From Eremophila alpestris peregrina (Eukaryota > Chordata > Aves > Passeriformes > Alaudidae), in the NCBI GenBank assembly GCA_009792885.1, contig WMCF01000016.1:13001848-13065847 (forward strand): a DNA stretch of 64,000 bases, in the 5' to 3' direction. The notes below the pieces were generated by a model. The model did no database searches. It worked only from the letters and a program-made list of their open reading frames with translations, and was not told the DNA's origin. Shown piece by piece: positions 36,601 through 49,044 of the stretch (its first letter is position 1; each line of letters opens with the position of its first letter). The translations under genes were made by a program, and so were the position numbers.

Positions 36601-39600
36601 TAGCAGAGCATATTATACGTGTTTCTTAGCTGAAGCCTTAGGCTACTTTAAGAAAAAACGTGGCAACTATGAGTTAATTAAATTGTAAAGTGGCAAATAG
36701 CAGTACTAGTAAGAGTTACATGCCCACAGGAGACAAATCAAATGCATCAGTCTCTAAAGGAGCAGGCTGGTAAACCTTCAAATCAAGAAAAGTCTATTAC
36801 TTACTAGTCAGAAATATGCTGTAATTTCCAGTTTCAACAGCTGAGTCCCTTCAGAATGGAATTATTCCACAGAATAATACATCTACATCTTCTACAGAAG
36901 GTACAGAATAACCCCTCAGTTCCTGTTGTATATGTGAACCAGGAGTAAGTGCCAGATCAATACACAGCTACTTAGGGTAAACGTATTATTGTGCAAGCAG
37001 GAGTTCACATACCAATAAAATGGAAATATTATTTAAAATTTGCAAAGCTTTGAAGCCACCAGCTGAAAAGATCTTTACTGCTGGAAAACTTGCCATTACA
37101 AGGTAAAAATCCAAGCAAAACAGCAAACTAAAAAAAGCTATTTGATTCTTTTTGATGGATTTCAGATTTTATTCTGTGCCCTGTCATTATACTTGCTCTG
37201 TAATTACTGAGATCTTAGTACAGTCTCCCAGGGCTTGTCTAGAAAGATTAAGTTATTTTTTTCCTCACACTACCTGTGATTTATTTCAAACTTCTGGGAC
37301 TGAAGACTCAGAAAGAGAATGCACACTGTGGAGATGTTTTCACTCCTGTTCTGGGAGGGAACTGGAAAAAGGAAATGCTGTACAATGTAGGAGAATCCTG
37401 TCAAACACAGGAGCAGAGCAGTGCATGCCCCTGTTCCAGCCAGCACCCATCCTCCTGCACATCCCGTAATCCAGCAAGAGAACAGTAGCACACAGGCTCT
37501 CAGGGAGGCACCACAGCCTGTTCCCTGACCATCCACACCTCCCAGCATGGGAAAAAAAAAATAAAATTATACCATATGAACCTTTTGGGAAAGGACATTC
37601 AAGTCTCCAGGATAGGAATTCACCCGTTAAACATCACTGCCTCCATGCCAAGTGCCCATCTGTGCTACAGCCTGGCTTGGAGAGCTGGGGCTGGCTTTTG
37701 TTTGTGGAAATCTCTCTTTCCTGATGGTGTGTACTGGGCAGAGGAAGAAATATTTACTGGACTGGTTGCCCAACAAAATCCCCAGCACTGGGCACTGAAG
37801 AGAAACAGAGTTCAACCCTTCACAGCAAATTCCTCTTGCACAGAGAGCCCAACCTGTCAGGGCTGAGGGAAATGAACTGACACAGAGCAACAGCAGCTCT
37901 CAAGATGCAGTAACAGCTGAACTTCACTGAAATGCTTTCTGCCAGGGTGAGTTCATGTCATCACCTGGCTCAGCACACTGCACAAGACATGCTCTAAGCC
38001 TTGGTTTTGACAAACCAACTTCATCATTCCTACCAGATTTCCCACTTCTCAGACCTTGGATTGTTTTATTAACCCCTGGATCCATCATTCATCTTTTGGG
38101 GCAAGATTCTTCTCTGTTTTTCCTATGTGCTGCCTAACTTGTTATCAAATAATCTGACTACACTTTTAATCACCTACACTTTTGTTCACTTTTCCCTGCT
38201 GTACAATGTGGTTTTCCCTTTTCTGCTGAGACCATGTGTTCAGAGAGCACACTTGGAAAATTCAACAGTATTTTGGAAAAGTTTTGATCTATTACCATTT
38301 GCATGCTCCTCCCTGTTTCAGTCTGTTTCAGATCTCTGTTTACTACAGCTACAATAAAGCCCAGCCCACAAAGCACCACCCAACACACACTGAGCTCCTT
38401 GCAGATTATTTAACCACCAAACTGTTAGTTTCACATGTTATATTGGGAGTATCTCTTCTAAAATATAAAACACAAAATCCATTATACTTTTAACAACCTG
38501 TAAAGGTCCTCATTCACTGTAAGTCTTGCAAACAGTCACAAGCAAAAAATATTACACTGCAAGACCTTTAGAAATCAGCTGCTTATAGGCATAGCTTGTA
38601 AATCAGATTCTTCCTATAAAATGAGGAAGCCAAAGGGGAGGGGTACAGATTATTTGACATCAGCTTGTTGTGCTTTAAGGCTATATAGCCAATTTGTGTT
38701 TCCCACATATAATGTTCATTCCAAAACTTGCCATTTTATAGACTCTATTTAACATCAAATAAACTATTTAATGATAGAATTTGTATTTTAAAAACCCCGA
38801 GCTAGAACTATAAACTGTGGCTCCACATTATTGGAAGCTGCTGAACAAAAGATACTAGAAAGAACCTGCATCTACTGTAATCATAATCCATTTTTATTTA
38901 TGAAGTCTGCCTCAACATTCCTCTTGCTTTATATAATAAAGGTAGAGAAAAGTCCTAGTCTCATACCAGATGAGGCCAGCTTTTGTACATAAGAGTAAAT
39001 ATTTATCAAAAACACTTTTAACAGGACTAAGTGACTTCTCCTTTTCCCAGACTTCCACATTTTCACAGGAACAAAACACAATTGAATCATTAAACTGTCT
39101 CCACGGTACAGCACTCAAGCAGCACAGTGCTTCAAACACTGCAGAGAAACCCAGAGGAAACTGAAAACAAAACACAAGAATCTCTGCCACTTTTAATAAA
39201 GAATCATTTGCAGCTAAGAAAATGCCTTCCTAACAAAGAGCTCGAGAGTTCTTTAAACCAAGATACCACAAACCTGTGTGTAACATATTCATTAACTCTT
39301 CATTTGTGCTCAAGAGCAGCCTGCTGACATCTGGGCACACATCAGCCAGGCAGTTTGCCTCAGTTTTGCCAGTGCCTTTTCCACACCCCACAGATAACTC
39401 TGCTGGTTTTGAGTAAGTTCTGGCCATGCAAATGTGCACCAGGTTTGCAGGAGACTGTGGGGAAATAACAGCCAGTGGTGCCCCTGACAGTGAGCTCTGA
39501 TGGCAGCCTGGTGAGAGCAGCACAGCAGCACCCAGAGCTCAGGCCATTGCTGCATTCTCAAGACAAGTTGCACTAATTCAGAGTTCATTCCCCATGGGTA

Positions 39601-40525
39601 AATCCCTTATTCTCCTAAGAACAAGAGGTCCAAGTGGCAGCACATCTGAATGGCCAACAGTAGTGGTGGGATAGAATCTGGACAAGTTAACAAGTGAATG
39701 TGCAGGGAATAAGATGGAAACAGAGGCTGAACAGTAGCTCATTTTAAGGCCTCACCCCCCTCACAGATGCTCAGTTGATCTGTCTGGATAAACAGATAAT
39801 TATTTTGTTATTCTCTCCACAAAAGAGCTTTAAATAAATAATTATTGTTGCACACACATCTCTGAGGCCCAAAGCTTTGAGCCCCCAACACAGAGGTAAA
39901 GCAGCAGCTTCAGAGCTCTCTCTTGGCTTACACCAAGCTCCCTGCTTCAACCCAACCCCCACATCTTCTTCTGGCTTTTTCTTCTGGGGAACAATGGCCA
40001 AGGTTGCTTGGCAGAGTTTTCTGGAGAGTGTCATCCAGAACATCAATCAATGTCATCACAAAGGTCAGAGTCACCACATGCCAAGGCCCAGAAATTTTCC
40101 ATTTCGCTGATAAGCCTTCTTTCACATCCCAAAAAGGAATTTCAGCTGAAGAAACAAAGAATGTATCTGCCAAAATACCTTCCCAAATTATCCTGTAAGT
40201 GCTTCCTCAGTCATTCCTTACCACTTTCTCTATGAATTTAAGGAAGAACATCCCTCCAAACAACAGCAAAAGTCTCAGAGCTGTCACCTAGACACTCTTA
40301 GTCTCAAGACACAACCAAGAGCATCTATGGAAAGATCAAGTACAGAAATTACTTTGAGAAACCCTCAATAGGAAAAGAGAAAATAGAGTTAGTAAAAAGG
40401 TTTGAGAGTGCAACCACCATTTGAAATAGTCACTATCTTACATTCACATTGTGGATGCTTGGCACTTTTACCCTCATTCCAGAATTTCTCTTCAAATCTC
40501 TGCTAAGAGAAAGAGGACAGACTCA
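33633..40525. other. upstream intergenic DNA, part 2
   Basis: AT-rich sequence with slightly GC-richer islands at 37.3-37.9 and 39.3-39.6 kb that lack CpG enrichment. It holds a short (TTG)n run at 35.7 kb. No exon, RNA gene or transposon fragment is recognisable between the two CR1 copies. Confidence 0.6.
35704..35721. repeat. (TTG)n microsatellite
   Basis: A run of TTG triplets continuing from a T-rich stretch in upstream DNA. Short and ordinary. Confidence 0.85.
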
Positions 40526-40806
40526 GAGCTTTTTTCTAGTGGCAAGTGACAGGACCCAAGGGAATGGCCTGAATTTGTGCCAGGGGAATTGAAGTTGGCT
40601 ATTGAAGAAAGTTTCTTAACCCAGAGGCTGGCTGGGCTCTGGAACTCCCCAGGGCAGTGCTCACAGCACCAACTTTGACCTAGCTCAAGCAGCACTTGGA
40701 AAATACTCTCAGTGTAACCCTTGGGGATGGTTCTGTGCAGGGCCAGGAGCTGGACACAATGTCCTTGTGGATCCCTTCCAACTCAGCACATTCTGTGATT
40801 CTGTAA
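40526..40806 (+). mobile_element. CR1 LINE fragment with intact 3' end
   Basis: About 280 bp are colinear with the CR1 3' untranslated region: ggcaagtgacaggac, ggaatggcctgaa, tgccaggggaa, ggaactccccagggcagtg, and the terminal gatcccttccaactc followed by attctgtgattctgt. The closing 8-bp repeat (attctgtg) is the hallmark CR1 terminus used for target-primed integration. It is 5'-truncated and non-coding. Confidence 0.92.
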
Positions 40807-43800
40807 TAGGATCTTTCTGGTCCTGGACAAACCTCTCTGTAGACATTCTCTCTGAAGTTTCCAGAATATTAAGAAAAACTAGAGTGAAGTAGGTTTTCAT
40901 TAAAATTTTTTAAAAGTTGAGATAAACATTTCTGAGCATACTCTAATTATTTTTTTCTTGTAGATAAAAGAATGCAAAAAGCTTCACAAGATGCTCATGG
41001 AAAGAGCTGGCAATGGAAGAAAATTGTCTGAGGCTTTAAGGTTCACACTTCCATCATGATGAAAATAAAGACCTACTTTTTACTCAAAGAAGGTACACAC
41101 AGCCCAGACAGGTAACATGCAGGAAGAGCCAGAGCTGTTAATGGAGGCACCAAAGGTAAAAATGAAAGTAAAATCAGAAATCAGTTGTGAGTGTTTATAT
41201 CCATCAATGCCATGAAAAAGGGCCTTTATTCCTATTTCAGTGAACATAAAGTGCCTGGTGATCTCACAAGTAAAGCATCCTGCAAGTCTTGCAAAGCATT
41301 CACAGAAAATATATTACTAAAACAGATAATCTATGTACCTGAATCTACCATGAAAATCCCAGTGCTATCTACAGGGGGTTTTTAGCTTTCTCAGACCAGA
41401 TTCCAAAATGTTGTTCAAGCACCTAAAAATAGAGTTAGACATCTGCTGGAGTTTTCAAAAGCATCTAGCACTTCAGATGCCTGACTTGATGAGAACTGGC
41501 TACAATTGCCTTCCACTCAAAACCAGCAGCCAGCATTTCCAACCCAACGGAGTAATAATTCATATTCAATTCATCTTAAGTGTTACACAAGAGCAGTAAC
41601 AGGCTGTAAAGTCAATATCCATTTCCAAAACAATGCACTGGCATCAATGAAATGCTTTGAACATACAGAACACACCTGAACAGCCCCAAGCACACATTGT
41701 GCTGTCCTACACTGACTGGCCTCCATGTCCTGTACATCCTGTACCCTCTTAATGCAGGAAAATATATTTATTCACTCAAATATCTTTTAGACAAGTAACT
41801 GAGTCAGCATGTGAGATGTTCCCAGAGCATGTAATGACAGAACTATTACCTAACTTACAGTGAGTCAAATTAGGATGTTACCAGGACTAACCTCTGAAAG
41901 TGCCAAAGTTTTGATTCTTGATCTTATATTTGAATTTTGATTGCAGTGTGTACCAATTACGCATTGGTTTTAGCTAAATATTAACTGGACTGTAAAAAAA
42001 CCCAAAGAAACAACATAATCCAAGAAACAGATCTTTCAGAATTTTTTTTTTCATCAATGTTTTATTGTTTGGCATCTTTGCTACTTGACCCCCTGGGGTC
42101 TTCTTTTGTTTCTTACCATACCATCACACACAGAAATGGTCTCCAAATGCAAAAGCCATTCCATATATTCCCATGATAGACTTTTTTTTATCCTACTTTT
42201 TCCCAAAACAGCTGCCACTGATCACTATCAGATGTAGGTAGTGGAGCAGAAGCAGCACTGCTCCAGTTAGAGATGACAATTTCTAGGTCAGCATTTTCAC
42301 TAAAGGGAGTGAGTAAAATGAGATTGAAATACCATCCAGCAGCTGTTTATACTTTACACCAACCTGTACAGCAGTAGTGCATCCAACTTAATTATTTATC
42401 ACAGCCTTACAATAAAGATGAGGAGGAAGCAATTGTGCTTAGATTTGACTTCACATTAAAAACAATTTTGCATTGCTGTTTCTTTCAATCTTTAAAAGCA
42501 TTTGCTACTATTCTCTTCCCTCCCCCTTTTTCTATCATCTTTATAGAAGACTAAAAACAAGGTTGGAAAAACAAGGTCTCAAAATAGAAAAAGTAGACCT
42601 TAAATGCTCTAGCATTACTTGGAAAATGGAGTGTTGTATTCTGCTACAGGAGATAGCACTTCAAATTTGAAAGGTCAGCTGCAAAGCTTGGCTTCAAAAG
42701 CAACTCACAATCACAACATCAGAGAACAGAAATAACTATTCCTGGGCCAGAAAGGAGCACAGAATCCTGGAGATGATAGTTTTCAGGTAAAACTGATGAC
42801 AGAGCCAAATATCTCCTGATGCAACCCTGCCCACTGTCAGTGAGACAGTACAAAGTCCCATTTCCCTGAAGAAAGCAAGAACTAAGGAGCAGGAAGCATT
42901 TTCCCTGCTCACTGCCTGTGGCTCTCTCAGCAGAGCTCTGAGCCTTCACCCCCTGTGCTGACACCTCTCCTGTGGCAGCTGCCAGCTCCTGACACCACTC
43001 AGCACCCAGGGGTTCCTCTCCCAACCAATTCATGTTGTTATCCTTCCTACAATCCATCCTCAATGGTTTCATGCATATCATAAATGGCAAATACAGGATA
43101 TAAAACACCAACCAGATGTTCAAGACCAATCCCTTCCCCCCCGAAATTGTTCTCAGTAAGGCTCAGCTCAAATTTGGTGGCAGATATGGAAACTGTAGCA
43201 TTTTTCTTCAATGAAACTCAGCCTGTAGGTCTGATAGATATTTTTCCTTCCCCAGTAGAAGCTATGCATAAAATATTCACAGCATATTTAGACAAATGTG
43301 TTTATGTTTATCTAATACAATGTTTGTTTATACTGGAAATAAGCCTTGCATGGTAGACAGTCCTTATTCTTTGGAAGAGTAATGCTGAATCTATCTCCAC
43401 TCACCTAGTGGTGATTAGATAACCACTGCTGATTTATTAACATTCTGCCACCAAACTTGAATGCAGAGGAAATTGGTGGCCCTACAGTGACTGAAAATTC
43501 TTTTGTATTATGATACAGTCTGCTGGAACCAATAAATATCTTTAGTGCTCCTTGCTGATGGCATGACATTGCTCTGCAAAGCCACATATTTCCCTCCCCC
43601 ATCCTCTCTCATGTTGTTTCATTTGATGGAAGGATCAAAGCCATCAAGTCATTTTTTCACCCCAACTCAATCAGGCAAGTAGCTCTTTGAAGTGATATTT
43701 TTTTCTCCTTTATTTTTCTTTTATTTTTTTCCTCTTCATTAGGAAGAATCTTTCCAAAAACAGTTTGACATTCTGACGATTCAGAATGTTAATTCTACAA

Positions 43801-46327
43801 CAGGTGTGACATGTCTCCAAAAGCAATGCTCTGATGGTTTATTTATGGGCTTCACTCTTTCTTTTCACTTAAGAAGAGACCTTGAATGTGTTTTCGTATG
43901 TCCAACATACATTTAGAAACTTTAAAGGCAGCATCCATTCATCAAAAACATGAAAACTAAAGACAAGAGTTCAAATAAATCTGAAAAGTCATTTGTGGCT
44001 GCAGCTTAAGGCTGTCATGGAAAGTATATCAAAATACGTCCATTAATGATTGCCTTGCAAGTGCTGGGAAGTTGAAAGCCTGTTACTAATGTTCTTTTCC
44101 CTAATGGGAATTCAAACTACTGTGCAAAAGAAGGTGAATAAGAAGAGATGAAGGCAAAAAAACCAATTCAAAATGATTTAATTTCACAAGTCAAGAAACA
44201 TGGCACTTTGTTCAGCAACACAAAAGAAACACCACCATTTTCCCTGACCCTTGATAGCACAAAGCAGGAATCATCCAAAGCAGCAGGAGCCAGAAAATTC
44301 AGCAATCACTGACAATCTGTAGCATTAGAAAAAGCTTAGTGATTCACTGTGTTGTTAATGTGTGCCCCTCACTAGAGTTTTTAAACATATTTCAGCACCT
44401 TCAACACAAAGAGCATTAAGAGATATAAACAAAAAATCAGTACTTTTCATTTGTAGTCTCACCACATTTTGAAACCTTTTTCTTAATTTAAAACGTGGCT
44501 CCTGAAACAAGAAGCTGCTAGAGGTCACTGGACTGCAAACCAGAGTTACACACCAGTAAAAATCAAGGGCAAAATTTTAAAAGGGAGCAGGGAAAGGCAA
44601 AAACAGGCAGCACAAGTGACCTCCCTTCACACCTCAATGGTGTCTGAAACAGCACAGGCTTCTTATTGCTACAGAGCAACTGCAAAAACCACAAAATCCT
44701 TCATTTCTCCGTCAAATGGTGCCTCAGTGTCCCCTTCTTGGGCAAGGGGTGGTGGCTGAGATTTGTCCTGAATTTTTGTTTTCTTTGTTCCCTACAGCTG
44801 ATACCACTGAAGGGACATCAAACAAGCAGCTTCTGTAATCATTCAAAAGGTCATTGGAGCTATTGAGTATTCAAAACAGAAACTTTAATTGAAAATGCAA
44901 TCTGATTTATTTTAATAGCCCTTACTACATTCCCATAACACTCAGAGGGAAGAAAAATATCAGAGATATTTTAGTTAGACAGAAATTTTTATCACCACCT
45001 TGATGACTTCAGAACTGAGGTGTACAATTTGTGCAAAATGGGAATCTGAGTTTAGGAGCAAGGACCCAAAACCTGGGAGAGCAAGAAAAACAGTTAATGC
45101 TGTTATCTCCAAACACAATCCCACACTTCATTTCCTGCCATTTTTGCTTATTCATAGCTTCAAAAAAGACTCTTCAAATTTGCAGTGAAATTACTAACTA
45201 AAGAGCAGTTAACTTTGAGTTCAAATTAAAGACAACAGTGATAAAAATTACCAGGTGCATTCATTTTTGAGCAGCAGTAGTCTCAGAAGCAAAAGCAAGC
45301 CCTATTGCAAAATCAGAACCATTTCATCTGGGAAGAATCTCTACAGACTACAAAACAAAGGCAGGGATAAGAGAAACTCAAAACTGCTGCTGGAAGAAAA
45401 AGAAGGTAAGCAACCAATTCCCTTGGCTTCATATTCTGTATAGGAAATAGACAAAATGTGTTACTTTGGTAACCTTGGCCCCACACCTCTTACTCTGTGT
45501 TTCAGTTAGTTTAGGTTTTCTTTTCAGATTGCCACCATCAAGATACAGGAATTTAAAAGCAGTTTTTCAATATCAGTGCTTTTCCCGTCTCTTTCTGCAA
45601 GGCAGATACAGAGTGTTGTGTTTGACCCATTGCCTCCAGCCCAAAGAATAACACTAGTAATATATTTTTTCATTTAAACTGTTAATTCAGCTGCATAAGG
45701 GAGGTCAGAGGGTGCCAGCTCTTGTTGTAATATTGTCTTGCACATTTAACATAGAAATCAGTGACAGATTTCAGGATGTCATTCAGCCTCCCTTAAAGCT
45801 TTACTCTAGACCTCAAGTGAACTTTCAAAGTCTGGAACAGCATCTATTGCAGTCAAAGAACAAATGGCTATTTATAGACCAAGTGTTCTATAAGTAACAC
45901 AGTCTATATATAGCATTTTCCTATAGAATATAATGGCATATGCAAGACAGAAAATTAATAGATAACATTGGTCTTGTTGTTATTTTTGTGAGTTACAACA
46001 ACACAAGAATTTGAAAGCATAGGCAAGCTTCAAGTAGTCAGACATGAGCAAATGATAGCTCCAGAAGCTGCTGGTTTATAAATGAGTATCTTATATCAAG
46101 CAGTTAAACAAAAAAGCCACCCAACAGAAGATCTGCATAATGTCACTGAGTTATATAAAAATACCTGATGTAGAGCAATGACTATTATATCCCCAGGCCT
46201 TTGAACACAAATTACACTGTTTAATTGCACTCCAAACAACATATATACATTACAAAGAATTATGGTTGGCTGAGAGTCCTAGATTTCTTTGTCTTTGGAT
46301 TTAAGAAATAAAATTTCAAGATACAAA

Positions 46328-46350
46328 CAATGTGTTCAAATAACACATTG
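46328..46350. repeat. perfect 9-bp inverted repeat
   Basis: CAATGTGTT-CAAAT-AACACATTG, arms identical in reverse complement, with a 5-nt loop. Confidence 0.9.
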
Positions 46351-46821
46351 AACCAAAGAGCAGAATTAATGCAAATTAGAGTCATCTTTCAGAATGACAA
46401 GGGGCTTTTTGATCTGCTGTAAAATTTTAAGCAGTATTAATACATTGATATCCACGGAAATAAAAATTTGTGGGTACTTGCAGGAATGTGTGGATTGTGT
46501 ATTGTAATAACCCACCATGATACAAATTATAATTATTAATATGCAAGTCATTTGCAGACATCAAGACTAAAAATATTGTTTCATTGTGATAATGCCATAA
46601 TAGAGAGACATTTTCAGCATCTGTTGTTGCATTTGTATCAAATGAACAGTCCATTTCACACATGGTGGTTATGAACAAAAACCTTCTCATGTCTAGTTGC
46701 ATTGCTCAATATTTGTTCTTTCTGTTTCAGTGCCATCTGCAAACTGTTTCCAATCATTATTTCCAAGGAGTTAGCATAAAATACTACTATATTTCTTGTT
46801 TGGGATTTTTTTGTTTTATAC

Positions 46822-46860
46822 TGGCCATTAATAGATTAGATTTAACTGCATTAATGGCCA
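46822..46860. repeat. perfect 11-bp inverted repeat
   Basis: Arms TGGCCATTAAT (46822-46832) and ATTAATGGCCA (46850-46860) with a 17-nt spacer. This could form a stem-loop in DNA or RNA. Confidence 0.92.
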
Positions 46861-46879
46861 AGGGTCTTGCATGATTCAA

Positions 46880-46907
46880 CTTATACCAACTCAATTCTTG
46901 GTATAAG
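46880..46907. repeat. perfect 10-bp inverted repeat
   Basis: Arms CTTATACCAA (46880-46889) and TTGGTATAAG (46898-46907) with an 8-nt loop, only 20 bp after the preceding hairpin. A weaker 7-bp pair (ATGTAAT/ATTACAT, 46920-46938) follows. Confidence 0.92.
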
Positions 46908-49023
46908 ACTGCAGTTTCCATGTAATAACCAATTACATAAATTATGTGGAACTCCCCAAACAAAACCAGCTCACAGTTTCCTTCTGTGAAGGGACACAGC
47001 CCTGTGATCACCCATCACATGTGTACAGACATATAAACAGGAGTATTGGTATACATGTGCTATATACATAACAAAACTTGTAAATTTATATCAATAGCAG
47101 CAGCCATGGGACCTTTGAAATGAGGTTTTACAGTTATTGGCCTACATTAAGAGCAATTTCAAGAACACATTGTTTAACTGAGTGGGAAGCACACCTCTGC
47201 TGATGTTTGCAGGTCCAAGAGCACAAAGCTTTTCAAAAGGCACTCTTTATGATGAGGGATCTTCACATATCTTGAGAAATCCTCAAAAATATATAAAGAT
47301 AAGCCCTATTTTTTTCCCCCAGCCTTCTTAGATTTCATTTTCCTTTTATAATCCCTTGTTAAGGAAGCAAACCCCAATTTTTATTCACAAAATTCTAACA
47401 AGTAGAAATTTCTCAAGAGTACTGTATAGCAAAGATATTTACCCACCACCAAAGTGTGTGATGTCTGTGTGCATCTCCCAGGTCTGCACTAAAGCAAAGC
47501 AGGCTACCAGCACTGCAGATGACACTTTTATCTTAAAAATATGCACAAAAATAAAAATGAAGCTGTATCTGTGCAAGGTTGCCAAGATGTTAATTATGAC
47601 CCAGAAAAAAATCTGCAAAGCCTCAACAAATTGATAAAACTGTTTGCCAAACTCCCAGTAACAGTTTAGCTTTTATGAGTGACAATAAAAAAGCATATTG
47701 TAACTTTTTTAACCTACTTGTTTTCAAAGAAAATTACAACCCATAACACTTTTTCTCTCTTGTGCTTCAAGAAAAATAAAAATCATTTTTCCAGCTCTGG
47801 TTAATGCTGGTCCATAGACCACCACTTATTAAAAAAAAAAAGGAAAAAAATTGAAGAGTATTTTCTGGGTAGTAAAAAATTGGAAGCAATGGAATAAAAC
47901 TAGCTAGTCATTTCTGCACCTGGGAAAGCATTATCCTGCTCTACAAAATGTGATGGTTCATGAAAAGGCCAGCTAATGGTTCCACCACTACAGGGCTTGC
48001 TGCATTATTTTTAAATATAAAGGTTCAGTCAGCAAAGTTGCATTGCATATATTAATATTTCTTGTATTCTTTTCAAGCAATCCAAAGGTTTCTTCAACAA
48101 AACAGCTCACCCTACTTTCAGCATACACACAACTATTCAAACCCTGAAGCAGAACAAAAGTATTTTACAACTTTGTAATTGAAAAATCAGTAATGCCTGT
48201 GGTTTACACATTTCCAGAGCCACAAGCACTGAAGATCAACCTTACAGAAAGGGGACTTGATAATTCCTCCAATACAGTCATCGAAGAAAATCCATAGGTT
48301 TGAAGCATATTATTAAATCTAATTCTTGGAATTGCTGGTTGTTTTCCAGGTGGGCTTTTATCTCCAATTTTAGACATGTGCAATGTCACTGCTGATTTCT
48401 GAGCAGTAGAGGGTCAATAGAGAGAGGAGATGATATTTCAAAAAAAGCATGAACAACCCTCAGAGTTGGTAAGTGGTGCACATGCATCTGGGGCTCTCAC
48501 AGATAAGCATCACTTTGTGCTTTACTGATCAGTGTGAGGAGTGGTTTTCTTTTATTAAATTCAATTGTTTTATGCTTTGTTCTTCCAGACTCAGCTGAAA
48601 CTGAGGGTCTGTGCCTCAGTCCTTACACTGTTCTATGAGGAATGCAAACCAGAGTCCCACTGGCAGCTTCACCTCACTGTATCACCAAACTGCCACTGAT
48701 ATGGAATTATGAGATCTATGGAAAAGAACAAATTATATTACAAAATTCTGTTTTCACTAGCACAGATGTGTATAAGCACTTGTGCACAGTGGGCATGAAC
48801 TTCATGTACTTCAGAGATCCTGAAAATGATTTTTCACCTTGCTAATTGTTGAACAGGACTGGATAGTTTCACTAGCAAATTAAAATATTTTTACTTTTAT
48901 TCTTAAAATTAAGCACATGGTACAGTCTTCTCCATGCTATACATGGCATTTTCTTTGTTGAATTTAAGACAGTGAAATATGTTAGCATGTACTCCTAAAG
49001 ATAGTTAAACTTTAAAAATAACT

Positions 49024-49044
49024 TTACTTTTTTAAAAAAAGTAA
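49024..49044. repeat. AT-rich palindrome
   Basis: TTACTTTTTT and AAAAAAGTAA are perfect reverse complements separated by one base. Cruciform potential; probably a product of AT-rich composition. Confidence 0.85.

Noticed and set aside
42719..43129. 136-codon minus-strand open frame
   Set aside because: Half hydrophobic, half GC-patch derived. Looks like chance, with no known family.
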